A program made the position numbers and the translations under genes. A stretch of DNA of 64,000 nt from Embiotoca jacksoni (taxonomy: Eukaryota; Chordata; Actinopteri; Embiotocidae), in the NCBI GenBank assembly GCA_022577435.1, contig JAKOON010000007.1, positions 18,468,381 to 18,532,380 on the forward strand. The letters are read 5' to 3'. This document shows, piece after piece, positions 12,236-23,705 of the stretch (within the stretch, counting starts at the first letter, position 1; each line of letters opens with the position of its first letter). The notes beneath the pieces were generated by a model. That model worked only from the letters and a program-made list of their open reading frames with translations. It was not told where the DNA came from and searched no databases.

Positions 12236-12639
12236 GCAGACAATGTTATTTTCCAGTTATTGTCTCCTGAGAGGGAATGTCACTCCACTTTTAATGCTTG
12301 GTCACCTTTGGTTTTATAACAGTGTCTCGAGGTTGCCTTCTCTTTGTTGCTCATACAAACCCACACACTACAACACACACTGGAGATCTGCAGTGGTTTG
12401 GAAATCAACAGGTAAAAGACAGATCCCAGCATATCCATTATGACATGCAAAATATGAACTGCAGTGGGTGTGGGGAGGGCTTCAATACACCTTATAGCAT
12501 TTTATCCCACAGAATATTTTCCGTTAAAAGAATATGAAAAGCTCATTTTCACAGCTATAACAAAACAAAACAAGCTAGAATGATTAAACAAGGAGTCACC
12601 ACTTGTTTTCTGTAGATAACATGCAGTCTCACAGGGTCA

Positions 12640-13378
12640 TTGTATTGTAAAATGCAAGTTTTCAGGCTCCTCTCCTGTGGAACCAGCTCCCAGTTTGTGT
12701 TTGAGGGGCAGAAACCCTCTCTAACTTTAAGATTAGACTCAAAACGTTCCTTTTTGATAAAGCCTATAGTTAGGGCTGGCTCAAGTAGACCTGAACCAAC
12801 CCTTAGTTATGCTGTTATAGGCCGACGCTACTGGGGGACCTCATTACATGCTGTGCTTCTTTTCTTTCCTCCTACTCTTTAACTGACTTATAACTCACCA
12901 ATTTTTTTCTCTCCCATAGTTTTTGCTTATTGTCTGTTGTCTCCATTCAGTTCCCTCGCTCACATAGTTTCTCTTCTTTCTTCTGCAGATGTCCCGTCAT
13001 GGAGCTGCATGTCTCTGCCCTGCGCTTGTCGTCTCCACCAACAGTTCTTCTCTTCTATCTCTATGCTGTCCTTTTCTCTCTCTGCTCTCCTCTCACCCCA
13101 ACCAGTCGAGGCAGATGGCCACCCACCTCTGAGCCTGGTTCTGTCGGAGGTTTCTTCCTGTTAAGAGGGAGTTTTTCCTTCCCTCTGTTGGAGGTTTTTC
13201 TCCCTTAAAGAGGAGTTTTTTTTCCCTCCTACCTTATGTGGGAATTGTTGAATTGTTGTGTTTCTCTGTATAATGTTGTAAAGTTCTGCTGCAAGGACTT
13301 TAATGTTTTAAGTGCCATGAAATAACCTGTGTTGTGATTAGGCGCTGTGTAAATAAAAAAAAATGAATTGAATTAAAA
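12640..13378 (+). mobile_element. LINE 3' end (Rex1/Babar-like)
   Basis: This is a 5'-truncated non-LTR retrotransposon. Near 12660-12760 a decayed frame resembles the C-terminal tail of LINE ORF2 proteins (APLLWNQLPV, then IRLKTFLFDKAYS). The long 3' UTR contains a GTCGAGGCAGATGGCC block and a CTTCCTGTTAAGAGGGAGTT block, the latter locally duplicated at 13150-13235. It ends with a TGATTAGGCGCTGTGTAAAT motif and an AATTGAATT tail. These pieces are common in fish genomes. Clade assignment is from memory. Confidence 0.7.
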
Positions 13379-14338
13379 GAAGAAACACTTACTGGAACCT
13401 GAACAATTATCATTCACCTTCTTCTGTGCAGCTGTCGACAGTCCAGACAGGAACTTTAAACCGAACACATACACAGTCTTACAGAGCACCTATATACTTA
13501 CAAGATTTACTACTGCAAGTAAGGTCTGAGATTTTTTTAGATCTGTTTCAGACTTGTGTAAACATATTGATTGTTAAACTGCCTTCAGAAAAATGACATA
13601 GTCGTATGGTAAAAATAGAAAAAAAAAAAACTCATCTGAGAACATTTTATTATTGGAGTAGTGTTTACAATATTCCAATATCCAAATATTGTATTCATAG
13701 ATTATATAAATGGACATGGTCTGTAAAGTGAAACCAGTCTTATTCAAATATGGTCACCCCTGGCTCCAAAAATCCAAGACCAAAATGACTCATGGCTTCA
13801 AAGTTCAAAAAGCAATTGGAATATTTGATTTTTATATTACAATATTCACAGTCCCTTAGCTATGTGTTTTGCCTATTCCTGAGCACAATATGTGGCTCTG
13901 TAGCTGACTAATGCCCCACCTTGTTCATAAGTTTCATTAACTGTCTCTGCCAGTTGTTTGGTGACAAACAGGTCATTTACAGTGGCTTTTTTGGAATATT
14001 TGCATTGCTGTAATCGAGTTGTGAGCCATCAATTTAGCCATGAAGCAGCAGATTTGGTTTTGATAATGCTCCGTAGATGTATTACTATGAACGACCTCCT
14101 TCACACAGTCATGTTGTTTTCACATGGTCATTTGATAAATGGTTATAATTACAGCCACTTCCTGAAAAACTACAAACTTAACAAGCAACCAGCTATAAAG
14201 CTCAGGGCAGACTCAGGGCATGGATTAAAAAAGCCAGGGCTCTTTCTAAAGGTCATGAAAAGGACCCTTGCCTGGGACTGATGGAGTTCTGCATTCTTCT
14301 CAGCTGAAGAGTTTTCATCCTAATAATCAAGTAGATCT

Positions 14339-14344
<6 letters not shown>

Positions 14345-14374
<30 letters not shown>
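14345..14374. repeat. poly-A run
   Basis: 30 consecutive A. No retroposed gene or target duplication was recognised beside it. Confidence 0.95.
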
Positions 14375-14379
<5 letters not shown>

Positions 14380-14986
14380 CACATTATATCAACCAGTATT
14401 GTCTGGAGAAAAAAAATAAAGAAAGAGGACATCCTTCTGCTATAAATTGGGTCAACACACCATCACTTTTGTTACTAAAAATATTTTTTCACAATCAGCA
14501 AAAGTTCCTCATTCACCTATTGGAACTGTCTCTTGGACTTAGCTGATGTCACACACACACACACTGAGCTGTTCTGTGTTTTAAATGACGAGTAGAACTA
14601 TGGTGCCAAATTGTACCAAGAAAATACATGTTACGGTACAGAGAAAAATGTACACGCACGGCAAAGGAGATAGAATAGTAAAAGCCAAGCTATAAGAAAA
14701 ATAAAAAAAAAATAGAAGATATAGAAAAGAAAGTCCCACAGAAAAGTTCTTCATTTGCGCCTTGACCCTCTCTGTCATGGCTTGTTAATTCACTAAAGAT
14801 AACATAGACATCTCATCACACACATCTATCACCCTGACAAGCCCAAGGGTTGGAAAGACGAATGGAGGGATGGATTGTTTAGAGGATGGACAAAATGACA
14901 CAGTAACAGGAGAATCAGGGGATGGAGACCAATATAGACAGGTTTCCTATTTACTAAAAATGAAGGCTCTAAAGAGCCTAAATATA

Positions 14987-15008
14987 TTTTTTTTTTTTTT
15001 TTTTTTTT
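14987..15008. repeat. poly-T run
   Basis: 22 consecutive T. Confidence 0.95.
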
Positions 15009-15876
15009 GTATTTTCAAAAAAGCAACATGCTTAAAACTTTTTAGACATATGTATATATGGAAATCAGCTTTGTTTTTCTCTTATGCAATTGTTTGGCTC
15101 TAGTTAACATGAGACAAGGAATCCCAGTATGTTTATAGCTGCAGAAGGTCTCTCCCCGTGTCAGTGCACAGTTCTCTGGAAGACACTACAAGAAACTACT
15201 ACAAAGAAACAACAATATAAAGAAAAGATTTAAACTCAACAGTGTCTTCGGCCATCCTGATATTGTTGTTCTGAAATAGACATTGTTTCTGTCTATTCCT
15301 AACATGTTTTTCCTTTTACACAGGCAACTCATTTAAAGCTTTGTGCAGAATGTATATGCAGCATGGGGCTGTCAAAGTGAGATGGAGTGATGGAAAGTTG
15401 ACATAATGGGGAGAAGATTCATAGTGTAACCTTGGCAACCTTATTTCTCTTTATCTATAAATCCAATTGTAATTAAAAAAAATTGTATAAACCACATCAA
15501 CTAATGACAGTCAGAACTAAGGGTCAGGAGGTAATGTGAAATTAATTGTGAAGAAGTGACTTTAACAGGGTGATGGCAGTGATAATATATATAAAAAAAA
15601 TACAACATGTAACAACTTCCTTACAAACGCAACAACAGTATACAAAAGATCAAGGATAATAAACACATTTGAAAATATAGTTTCCCTGTGGCTTCTTCTG
15701 TACATAGTGACATATTGTAGACCTTCTAGTAATATAATAAGATCCAGTTGGTGGCTCCCCACTAGGATTGGAGGTGCTGTGCATGTGTGTGTGCACAAGT
15801 GCGTGTGTTTGTGTGTTAATAAGAGACCCTGAGACAATGACAGACACCAAGCCCTAATTAGGTTGTCATGCTGAGA

Positions 15877-16260
15877 AAGCGAGGGAAAGACAGAGAGAGA
15901 GACGGAGTGGGAAAGAGAGCTTATTAAGGAGGATAGGTGTCAAGCTCTGGCAGGAAAAGGAGGTGGGAGGAGAGCGGAGGAGAGGGAGGGTGAGGTGGAG
16001 GAGGAGTGGGGGGGGGGGGGTCGGGTGCTGCATCTGCAGGGTGCAGAGAAAGGGGAAAAACAGGTGGTGGAGGAGAAAGAGGTGTAGAGGATGGAGGCAG
16101 CCGGTGATATGAAGGGGCGGGAGATTAGGTGTGGAAGGAACAAAAAAAAGAATTAGGAGGGGGGAGGTGATGGAGAAAAGGTGCAAAGGGAGAGAAACAG
16201 GAGACAGTGAGGATGGTGAAGGTATCAGATGCATAGGAAGAAGATGAGCAGATCACGCAG
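15877..16260. repeat. purine-rich tract with poly-G
   Basis: About 380 bp strongly biased to A/G on the plus strand, including 12 consecutive G at 16009-16020. Mirror-like GGAGG and GAGAG units could permit triplex or G-quadruplex structure. The long minus-strand frame with Pro/Ser/Leu is only its reverse complement. Confidence 0.8.
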
Positions 16261-16956
16261 CGAGAGGTGATGATGATTTATGGCATAAGACAAGATGAGG
16301 CTGTTCTGGTGGTGCAACTAAAGCTTTTCATCTTCTTTTGTTAAAGTATAAAACTGATTCAATGAAACTTGCTGAGAGTTAGGAACATTACAACAAAACA
16401 AAAGAACACAAGCAGTCAAACATTTATAAAAGTAGTTAAGAATCCAACAGTTTACTGACTTTATTTGGAAGTAAAACTAAAAGTGACAATATCTGAAATC
16501 CTGCCAATACTCCCTCACTGAACAGGAAAACTGTGATTGCCAAACTAAGTACCCTATGATACGTTTAAAGCTGAACCAGGACATTAGTGATGGATATTAA
16601 CAACAGAACGTTTTCGTCCTATTTTTACTGTTTCCTTCCTTTTCTCTTTCAGATAAATTCAGTTAACCTGTGCCTTGTATAATTTGTCTGACTTGTATTG
16701 TTTGATTGCTTCTCTTTCTGACCCTTTCGGACTTCTTTATAGTAATATTGCTGTGTTAGGAGATCCAGCAGTACTACTGTGCTATTGTTATAGACCAAAC
16801 AGAAGCACATTTTTAACCTTGATAACAGATGTTAAAAAGAAATATCAAAAACAGAAAAAGTGCAGGTGAATTTCTGCTTATTTCTCCCACTCTGTTTTTC
16901 TCGGTGACCTCTAATTTCCCACGCCGTCAAGGTCTCCACACTCACAATTCACACTG

Positions 16957-17190
16957 TCCATTATCTATACCTTAACAGGGTCACGGGGGGAGGGAGGGTT
17001 AGGGCCTATCCCAGCTGACTGGGTACATCCTGAACAGTTTGCAGGTCCATCATCTCAGAGAGACGAACAACCATCCACACACATTTCCACCCACAGCCAA
17101 TTTCAAATCACCAACCACACGTGGGAGGAACCCACAATCTTCTTGCTGTGAGCCACCAGTACTAACCACTGCACCACAGTGCCACCTGAC
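16957..17190 (-). repeat. tRNA-derived SINE-like repeat, degenerate
   Basis: Read on the minus strand it starts GGTGGCACTGTGGTGCAGTG with a tRNA A-box-like GTGCAGTGGTTAG, continues with CAGCAAGAAGATTGTGGGTT, and ends with a CAGCTGGGATAGGCC-like and CTGTTAAGGTATAGA-like segment. This layout is a very common fish interspersed repeat. The central part seems to have lost sequence relative to the usual form. Confidence 0.6.
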
Positions 17191-17654
17191 TTCACTATAC
17201 CACACTAAATATATATTTTTTTCCCATTTCATTCAACCCAATCAGCCCCTCAATGGTGTACAAAACAGCCCATTACCGCAAGGATATTTTCCTCAACCAT
17301 CTGGAGTATTTGCTCCACCACCTTCCACAGGTTTTGAACTCTGGGGGATATATTTATAGGCACCCTAGTACCAACTGAAGATGCTTTACATTAATAGAGT
17401 TTATTCACCAATTGTCTTCTGTTTCCACCGATCATGACTGCTATTAAACTATTGAACTATCAGTAATCATCACACAATTATCCCAAATATACGGTCCTGT
17501 GGTGGTCTGCTGAAATACCAGGCAAACTCCTCCTGATCATGGGCTAGAAGGTTACAGTAAGACATCTAGTGGCTGTAGTAAAGATCATTGGAGCAAAGGG
17601 TGAAGTCAGGTGATGGAGAGTAAAAAGGGACAATGTTTATGTAGGGAGATAGTT

Positions 17655-17960
17655 TTGGGGTGGTTGGATGGATCCAACCCATGACTCTCACCCAGGACAC
17701 CACTGTTGGTGTCTGATTTGATTTGTGCCATGTGAAAACACAAATTAATGTTGCCTTCTTGTAAGTAATTTACATCATGCTTTTAAGTTTAATTTTACTT
17801 CATGTACTTGCATGGCACATGTAACTTCAACTTACATAAGTAACATTATTTTAAGCCAAACCATAATCTTTTTTTAAACCTAACTAAGTCGTTTAGGTGC
17901 CAAGCCAAACCAAACTGTAACCGTGTCATGACGATAACCACGTGTTTATTATTGTTACCA
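17655..17960 (+). repeat. dispersed repeat B, copy 1
   Basis: It shares an ordered series of blocks with 57735-58030: GGGGTGGTTGGAT, GACTCTCACCC, ACCACTGTTGGTGTCTG, repeated TAAGTAA/TTAC blocks and an AACCTAACTAAGTCGTTTAG / GGTGCC block. There is no ORF. It looks like an old non-autonomous element. Confidence 0.5.
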
Positions 17961-18573
17961 TGACAAAGCAGGTTATGTGTGCCTGTCGCTGGTGCAGCCC
18001 ATATGTTGTTGAAACTTCTGAACCTACAAGTATGTTTAGTAGGCCCTTAGTTTTTTATTAATATTTGTGAAAAAATGGGAAATAATAACCTCCTCTTCAA
18101 TAGTTACTAAACCCAATGAATATTTGTATCAACTTATCTTTCATTGTTAAAATAATGTTGTGTATAATTTGCCATATATGAGCACCTGTTCTAATGCCAG
18201 CCAAAGTTCCATACATACTTTTCATGGAAATATCTCAAAATCAGTTAAAGGAAGGAAGGTGAGCTTATGGGTATTAGCCAACAATATATTTACTTTTTAT
18301 AGCATTACAGGAGAGCATATTTTAATTCAGTTCATTATGCAGACACACACCTTGTACTTGCAGGTAAACAAAACTATAAGCCTTGCTAGGCTGAAAAGCC
18401 AACTGGGACACACAAGTTGGTACCCCCATCCACTGTAGTATCAAACAGATTCACACACGAACATGTATCGTAATGGACCACATAGGGCCAGTTTCTCATG
18501 TGGTGCCAACAGCCATATCGTAAATATTCAATTTATTAAACTGGAAGCCTTTCACATAGCTGGAATGCTGCCA

Positions 18574-18574
<1 letters not shown>

Positions 18575-18648
<74 letters not shown>

Positions 18649-18662
18649 GCACGCACGCACAC
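18575..18662. repeat. (ACAT)n(CA)n(CGCA)n compound microsatellite
   Basis: ACAT units pass into a long CA run and then ACGC units. It lies about 730 bp downstream of the second il1rapl2 exon. Confidence 0.95.
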
Positions 18663-19390
18663 CAAGATATAAAATAAGCATTTTAAGATTCTGAACACAC
18701 TTCAACAAATGTAATAAAGTGGAAGCAATGACAAATAATGATAATAATAAATGACAAAAACACCTATTGTGCTACTGACTAACTTGTTGTCCAAATAAAT
18801 AGCAGGTCAAAATTCTCATGATAAAAATAGTAATATTTTTTTAAATGCCAATCATCTGTTTTGGAGTATTGATTATTTCTCATGATGGATAGTGAGTCGT
18901 TTGGAATAAACTCTCCCATCCTTTTAATGCAAACATCAGAAACAGTGCTGCCTTTTGCCCGTGCAATGCAAATGACCACCAGTGTGGAGTCAGAAATCTA
19001 TTCCAAGGTTGTTCCCATGTGATGAAAGGAACAATTCTGAGGCACTGCTGCAGGTCAGAGTCAAGCCAAAAGTATTTTGTTTGCATGCTAGTAAAGTCCT
19101 AACTGTGTTTATATGAAGCAAAAGTGATGGAGCTGGGAGTGGAACTTCAAAATAAAGTCTGTGTTTTATACTCTGACCTAGCTTCCATGGGGAGAGGAGC
19201 TGTATTTATGGGATATTCACAAAGTGTTATCAACAATGCACCCGTCTGAACCAGAAATAATCCTGAATCATACTTCCTTGGAGAATCTAGGTTGTAGCTA
19301 TTTTACTTCAGGGTTGATGCATGGTGGTGCCAAGTTACTGGTCAAAATGAAATCAGAACAGGCCTGTGTGTTGCTGTGCACATGCGTTAC

Positions 19391-19494
19391 CTTAGTACAC
19401 AGGTGTAGAAACCGTTGTCTTCCATTTCAGCTGATCTGAACCAGATGGAGTCATCCTCTTTGCTCAGCCTGTGACCTGAGAAGATGATGGGCTC
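19391..19494 (-). CDS. il1rapl2: il1rapl2 exon: end of first Ig domain
   Basis: This 104-bp internal exon follows the exon at 22520-22689. Seen: an acceptor TTAG precedes 19494, and an AG/GTAACG donor sits at 19391/19390. It opens in phase 0 and encodes 34 residues plus two bases, starting EPIIFSGHRLSKEDDSIWF and ending DNGFYTCVL. The D-x-G-x-Y-x-C motif is the strand-F signature of an Ig domain, and its cysteine should pair with the strand-B cysteine of the preceding exon. Joined with that exon the junction reads NKGDAE-EPIIFS, matching the family pattern. EPIIFS, SAE and YTCVLR resemble IL1RAPL2; IL1RAPL1 differs at these places as I recall it. The remaining Ig2, Ig3, transmembrane and TIR exons would lie below 19390 and probably outside the window. 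Paralog assignment rests on memory of the family rather than an alignment. Confidence 0.92.
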
Positions 19495-21098
19495 CTAACG
19501 GATACAATACAAATAACATTAAATATTCTGTATGGAAATTAAGAGAATTAAAGCATTAGCAATCATTTAAAGTTTCTCTCCAGGCATTGATTACACCTTT
19601 CGTTTGCAATCCAAGTTGCAGACACTGTCAGACAACAGTAAAAATAATAATAAATATTACTTATAAAGAACATTTGAATGCAAAGTTAAAAAAGTGTTTT
19701 CATGGAAGAAACAGGATTCAAACATTACAAGATGGAAAGAAGTATAATATGCCCTTCAGCAAATAAAAGGTAAAATCTTGATTTTCATTGGTGGGGGATT
19801 TCAACAAGGCTTTTCAATCCACATGATGATTTTCTCTCCACCTGCAATTGCCACATTGATTGAAATTACTGCATAATTATATGCAGAAAGGAATACTGTA
19901 TCACAAATTAGATGCTCCCAAGATTGTGTAAGAATTCAATCCTTCAGCCTAAATTTTCACTGTATGTACTAAAGATACATATCACATAAATGATCATGTC
20001 TAAATGTAATCCACCTAAATCCTGACATAGCATTCACATATGATCCACGCTGGTTGGAAAGGGGGACAATTTTTTATTACAGCACATGGGACCCCATCAC
20101 TGTATGATTTATCAGTCCTTCTAGTTTCTATGGATTGGTGATTACTCAGCCAGACACAAACAAAAAAAGAAAAAGTATAGACATTTATAGGGATCCCTTA
20201 TCCTGCAATCACAACTAGCTTTACTTTTAAAGGACTTTCTAGAACAAGAAATTCAGAGTGCATTTGATTTGGAGGATCTGATTTGATCAAAGACCTGATT
20301 CTCACTGATTTTCAGTTATCGAAAGACATAACTGAATATTGTGCAATATACTAAGCTATACCTATTTGCCGTTAATATGGTATCATCAACATACTGTATA
20401 CTAATGGGAAGTGATACAATATTACTAAATGTCAGGACCAATTCAATTTTACAACCAGAAAGCAACATCTTTCTCCAAAAATTATGAGAGCTCTATTTTC
20501 CCCATTCACAATTAATTTATGTTTTTTTACAGTGACGGACAAGACCTGTATTCCATTTTAGCAATGTATTAAGGTGTACTAATTAACATAACGAGAACAA
20601 ACTAGTGTGCATACTGATTTTATATGTGTATGGTTGATGGCGGGCTGGGGACCAGACATCCCAATATTGGACATTTTGATAAAAGTTCAACTGACCAGAT
20701 GGTAGATGTTACTGGAAAAAGCCTGCCATTTTCTTTTCTTTTATTTGTTTTGAGCTAAAATCATGACAAACTATTAGTTTGCATTTTAATTGTAAAATTC
20801 AAGTGACAGTTGGGAAGAGCAGCAGTTATGCAGCATTATAGCATCTGGCCACCAGTGGCAGCACTGGTTATCTGTGACCAAGCAGCACTGCAGCTGGTGA
20901 GCAAGGAAGAAATGCTGCACCATTATTTGATTTTTACATACAGACCATTGTTTGTCCATGTTTTTATTTTTTAATTATTTTTTTGTTAATTTACTGTCTG
21001 CAAACTCAGTGAGAAAACTGCCTGTCATCCTGTGACTTGTAGCTTCAACATCCCTCCCAAAGTAGTTTTATGAAGCACATGCCAGTCACACTCATAGG

Positions 21099-21760
21099 GG
21101 GTGTTTCCATTTGGCTATTTCAATCCGGACATATCTGGCCTGGCCCTGATCAGATCACAAGTGGTCAGCTTTAGACCGAGTGTTTCCACCTGACATCAAC
21201 ATGTGTCCCAATGACCTCTTGAGATCGGATCCCCCCCCCCCTTCCCCTTTATGCAACAATTATGCAAATGAACACGTAGGCTACGTGACGGAACTATACA
21301 ACTAAATGAGAACAAGGACAGGAACCTGAAGATCAGAACCCCAATTTCAGGTCAAAAGAATGAATTGTTCCAGGGCGTCTCCACTGTGTCTCTCACAGCT
21401 GTGGGTGTGATGTGTGTCGGAAATCACATGATATTAACCGAAAGAAAAAAAAATCTATACTCAGAGGGGGCTTTTGGTGAAACAAGCATCACGTGTGTTC
21501 AATCAACTGCTCCATAACGCAAGTTTTCAGTAAGTTTCTCCTGCTGTCAGTCAGCAGAATCACACAGGTGATCCAATAAAAATAAAAGAAGAGCAGAGGT
21601 AGTTCACAGATGCGTGCCAGGCCACCTCCGAATGTGGCCTGAACTGGTTGGATCTCAGTGCATCCTGAGTGTGTTTCCACTCGTACTTTTGCTAACCATT
21701 TGTGGTCCGATCACGGCCGGGTTGCATGTGTCCGGATTGAAATAGCCAAATGGAAACACC
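21099..21760. mobile_element. terminal-inverted-repeat MITE in il1rapl2 intron
   Basis: The ends are near-perfect inverted repeats over about 34 bp, beginning GGGTGTTTCCATTTGGCTAT and containing TTTCAATCCGGACA. TCATA occurs beside both ends (left before two extra G, right immediately after), a possible target duplication. The interior has subterminal GATCAGATC / GATCGGATC motifs and a poly-C run at 21231-21241. There is no transposase. The superfamily is unresolved. Confidence 0.8.
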
Positions 21761-21789
21761 CTCATATACTGTAAATACAATGGGTGGAG

Positions 21790-22215
21790 CCTTTGGGTCT
21801 GAAAAGTGAAGCCAATGCTAAGGGCCACAAGTGGCTGCCACCATAAAAACTCAACATCAACTTCTTTCACAAAATACTTAGTCAATCAATTATTTCCATA
21901 AGCCATTATGCCATTAGCTATAGTCACACCTTCTAATCTGTACTGTGGTGGTCCTGCTGAATGTAATTCCATATTTGGTGAGATAATAGGCATCAAAGAG
22001 AAGTATGTTTGGGGGCGTGTCTGGTTTGATTGATATGCCTAAGGTTCAGTTAGGTTTCTGGTATAGCTGGACAGCCATAGTTCCTCAAAGGGATCCACTG
22101 CTTTACCTTTCCCAGCTCATCCATAAATGTGACAAGAAAAAACAAGTTGGCGGTGACCTAAATGCTAAACTCAAGGCTTCAGAACATTAGTTCACAAACC
22201 AATGGGTGGTGTCAC
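21790..22215 (+). repeat. dispersed repeat A, copy 1
   Basis: It is collinear with 55270-55699. Shared blocks include GTGAAGCCAATG, a CATTATG..CTATAG block, GGCATCAAA, GTGTCTGGTTTGATTGATAT, GGTTCAGTTAGGTTTC and CACAAACCAATGG. No ORF is conserved between the copies, and no terminal repeats were recognised. Confidence 0.65.
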
Positions 22216-22519
22216 GGTGGGTTGCCAGTTGTTCATGACACATATCAGACTCCTGTATATGGGCTATTCAACATCATTAAATATGGCTGGGTTAAGGTTA
22301 AATATATAATAAAGTTCTATTTATGTTTTTTTTTTTTAATTTTAGTAATAATATAATTGATTTTTAAACTCTTATCTAATATGCCTCAAGTTACAAATAT
22401 TACTTTTACAGTGTTTCAGTTCAGTATTGTCAGTTTTAAGCTTTTATATCTTCCAGCCTTCTGACTTTCGTTACTGCCTTCCTTCCTTGTGTCCTCTAAT
22501 CCTAATTATGCCAGCATAC

Positions 22520-22689
22520 CTCTGCATCTCCTTTGTTCTTGTACCAGATGAGGCGTAGTTTTGCGTTGGTTGCCATGGTGTAGTTGGTTCGGATGTAGCT
22601 ATAGAACAAGGCACATTTGACCCGAACGGGCTCACCAGCCAGAACGTGGTACTCCTTCAGATCCACCGACCAGTCTATGCATCCATCCA
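22520..22689 (-). CDS. il1rapl2: il1rapl2 exon: start of first Ig domain
   Basis: This is a 170-bp internal exon of an interleukin-1 receptor accessory protein-like gene. Seen: a pyrimidine-rich acceptor ends CTCGCAG just above 22689, and a GTATGC donor starts at 22519. The exon opens with two bases of a Val codon and then encodes 56 residues, from DGCIDWSVDLKEYHVLAGEP to NKGDAE. The Ig strand-B cysteine (VRVKC), an N-glycosylation sequon (N-Y-T) and the strand-C tryptophan (LIWYK) are visible. Family knowledge: IL1RAPL proteins are single-pass neuronal receptors with three Ig domains and a cytoplasmic TIR domain. IL1RAPL1 organises excitatory synapses through presynaptic PTP-delta. The stretches SYIRTNY, WYKNKGD and DGCIDWSVDL fit my recollection of IL1RAPL2 rather than IL1RAPL1. 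The exon reads in frame into the one at 19494. The gene is partial here; the signal-peptide exon should lie upstream (higher coordinates) and was not found. Confidence 0.93.
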
Positions 22690-22760
22690 CTGCGAGGAAG
22701 ACAGAAAAAGAGAGAAAGAGAAATATTGAGATTGTGATCAACGATATAACCTATTATATA

Positions 22761-22788
22761 CTACATACATACATATACACATACACAC

Positions 22789-22841
<53 letters not shown>

Positions 22842-22988
22842 TACATACATACATATGTACATACATACATGTATATGTAGATATATGTGTATATATATAT
22901 ATATATACACATACATACATACATACATACATACATGTATATGTAGATATATATATATGTGTATATATACATGTGTGTGTGTCTGTGT
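22761..22988. repeat. compound (TA)/(CA)/(CATA) microsatellite
   Basis: A roughly 230-bp mosaic of TA, CA and ACAT runs. A longer unit containing CATGTATATGTAGATATAT occurs twice (near 22868 and 22934), so part of it grew by duplication of a higher-order unit. It lies about 70 bp upstream of the il1rapl2 exon acceptor at 22690. Confidence 0.95.
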
Positions 22989-23184
22989 TTTAAAGGAACA
23001 AACAGGGGGGGAGGGGCTGAAATAAAAAGGAATGTGTTCAAGTGGGAATTGAACTTGCAATAACATATTTACTTAATTCACTTTCTTTCTTTTGATTTCA
23101 TTCTTATAACCAAATGTTTGCCTTTTCTGAAATATGTAAATATATTTGACCTGTATGGCATATTGCCTGAAACTGAAAAAGGGA

Positions 23185-23705
23185 ACGTGTAAAGGTTCAG
23201 GAGCAGGTAGGACCCAAATGCACAGACAGACCACAGGGTAGAGGTCAAAGGGTTTATTAACAGAAAAGCCTCGGGCAGTGGAAGGGAAAAAACAACAAAG
23301 CGAGCCAGTCAGGGGTTGGTCAGAACAACAACAAAAAAATACCCCAAAAGTAACAAGATAAAACTAAACAAACGGTTGCAGATTAAATGAAAGCAAACTC
23401 AGACAAATGAACCAAGGTGAAAACCCACAGATAAAAATGGAGCCAGAAACAGGAACAGATGACATTAAGAACTCCAGGGACAAGAAACACACCAAATGCA
23501 TAGCACACACCAACTGAACATAACAGACTGACAAAGAGGGACTTAAAACCGGATGAATATATGCTGCCAGGAGTAATTAGAGAGTGAGTGCACCTGGGGC
23601 CGATTAGGAAACTGAAAGTGTGTGAGGTGGGCGTGGCAGGCAGGGGACACAGCAGGGAGAGAGACAGAGACAGATGCTGGGTTCAAATGGAACTTCTGAG
23701 CCTGT
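23185..23705 (-). repeat. probable interspersed repeat
   Basis: The segment begins around AGGTTCAGGAGCAGGTAGGA and runs through GGTTTATTAACAG to CACCTGGGGCCGATTAGGAA and GGGGACACAGCAGGGAGAG. These phrases are familiar from a common fish repeat, but I see neither terminal repeats nor a coding frame, so class and orientation are uncertain. Confidence 0.4.

Larger units (their letters stand above)
13379..15876. other. no recognised feature besides A/T runs
   Basis: AT-rich intronic-looking sequence. Only the poly-A and poly-T runs listed separately stand out. Confidence 0.45.
19495..22519 (-). other. il1rapl2: il1rapl2 intron between the two Ig1 exons
   Basis: This is a 3,025-bp intron with GT...AG ends on the minus strand, phase 0. 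It holds a roughly 660-bp terminal-inverted-repeat element (21099-21760), a dispersed repeat (about 21790-22215) and otherwise AT-rich sequence at 19500-21090 in which I see no feature. The acceptor tract before 19494 is only weakly pyrimidine-rich. Mammalian IL1RAPL introns are usually far longer, so this one is compact. Confidence 0.85.

Noticed and set aside
11905..12270. 121-codon hydrophobic plus-strand frame resembling membrane segments
   Set aside because: The polypyrimidine tract encodes Leu/Ser/Phe by composition alone.
15866..16234. 122-codon Pro/Ser/Leu-rich minus-strand frame
   Set aside because: It results from the GGAGG-rich purine tract on the other strand.
1..19390. Search for the next il1rapl2 exon (NSTYC-type start of the Ig1-Ig2 linker)
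   Set aside because: No convincing reverse-complement match with splice sites was seen by eye. It may lie outside the window.
22502..22741. Reading the il1rapl2 exon as a gene start with MITISIFLFLSFSVFLA as signal peptide
   Set aside because: That hydrophobic stretch is the intronic polypyrimidine tract before the acceptor at 22690. The frame's end after DAE runs through the GTATGC donor.
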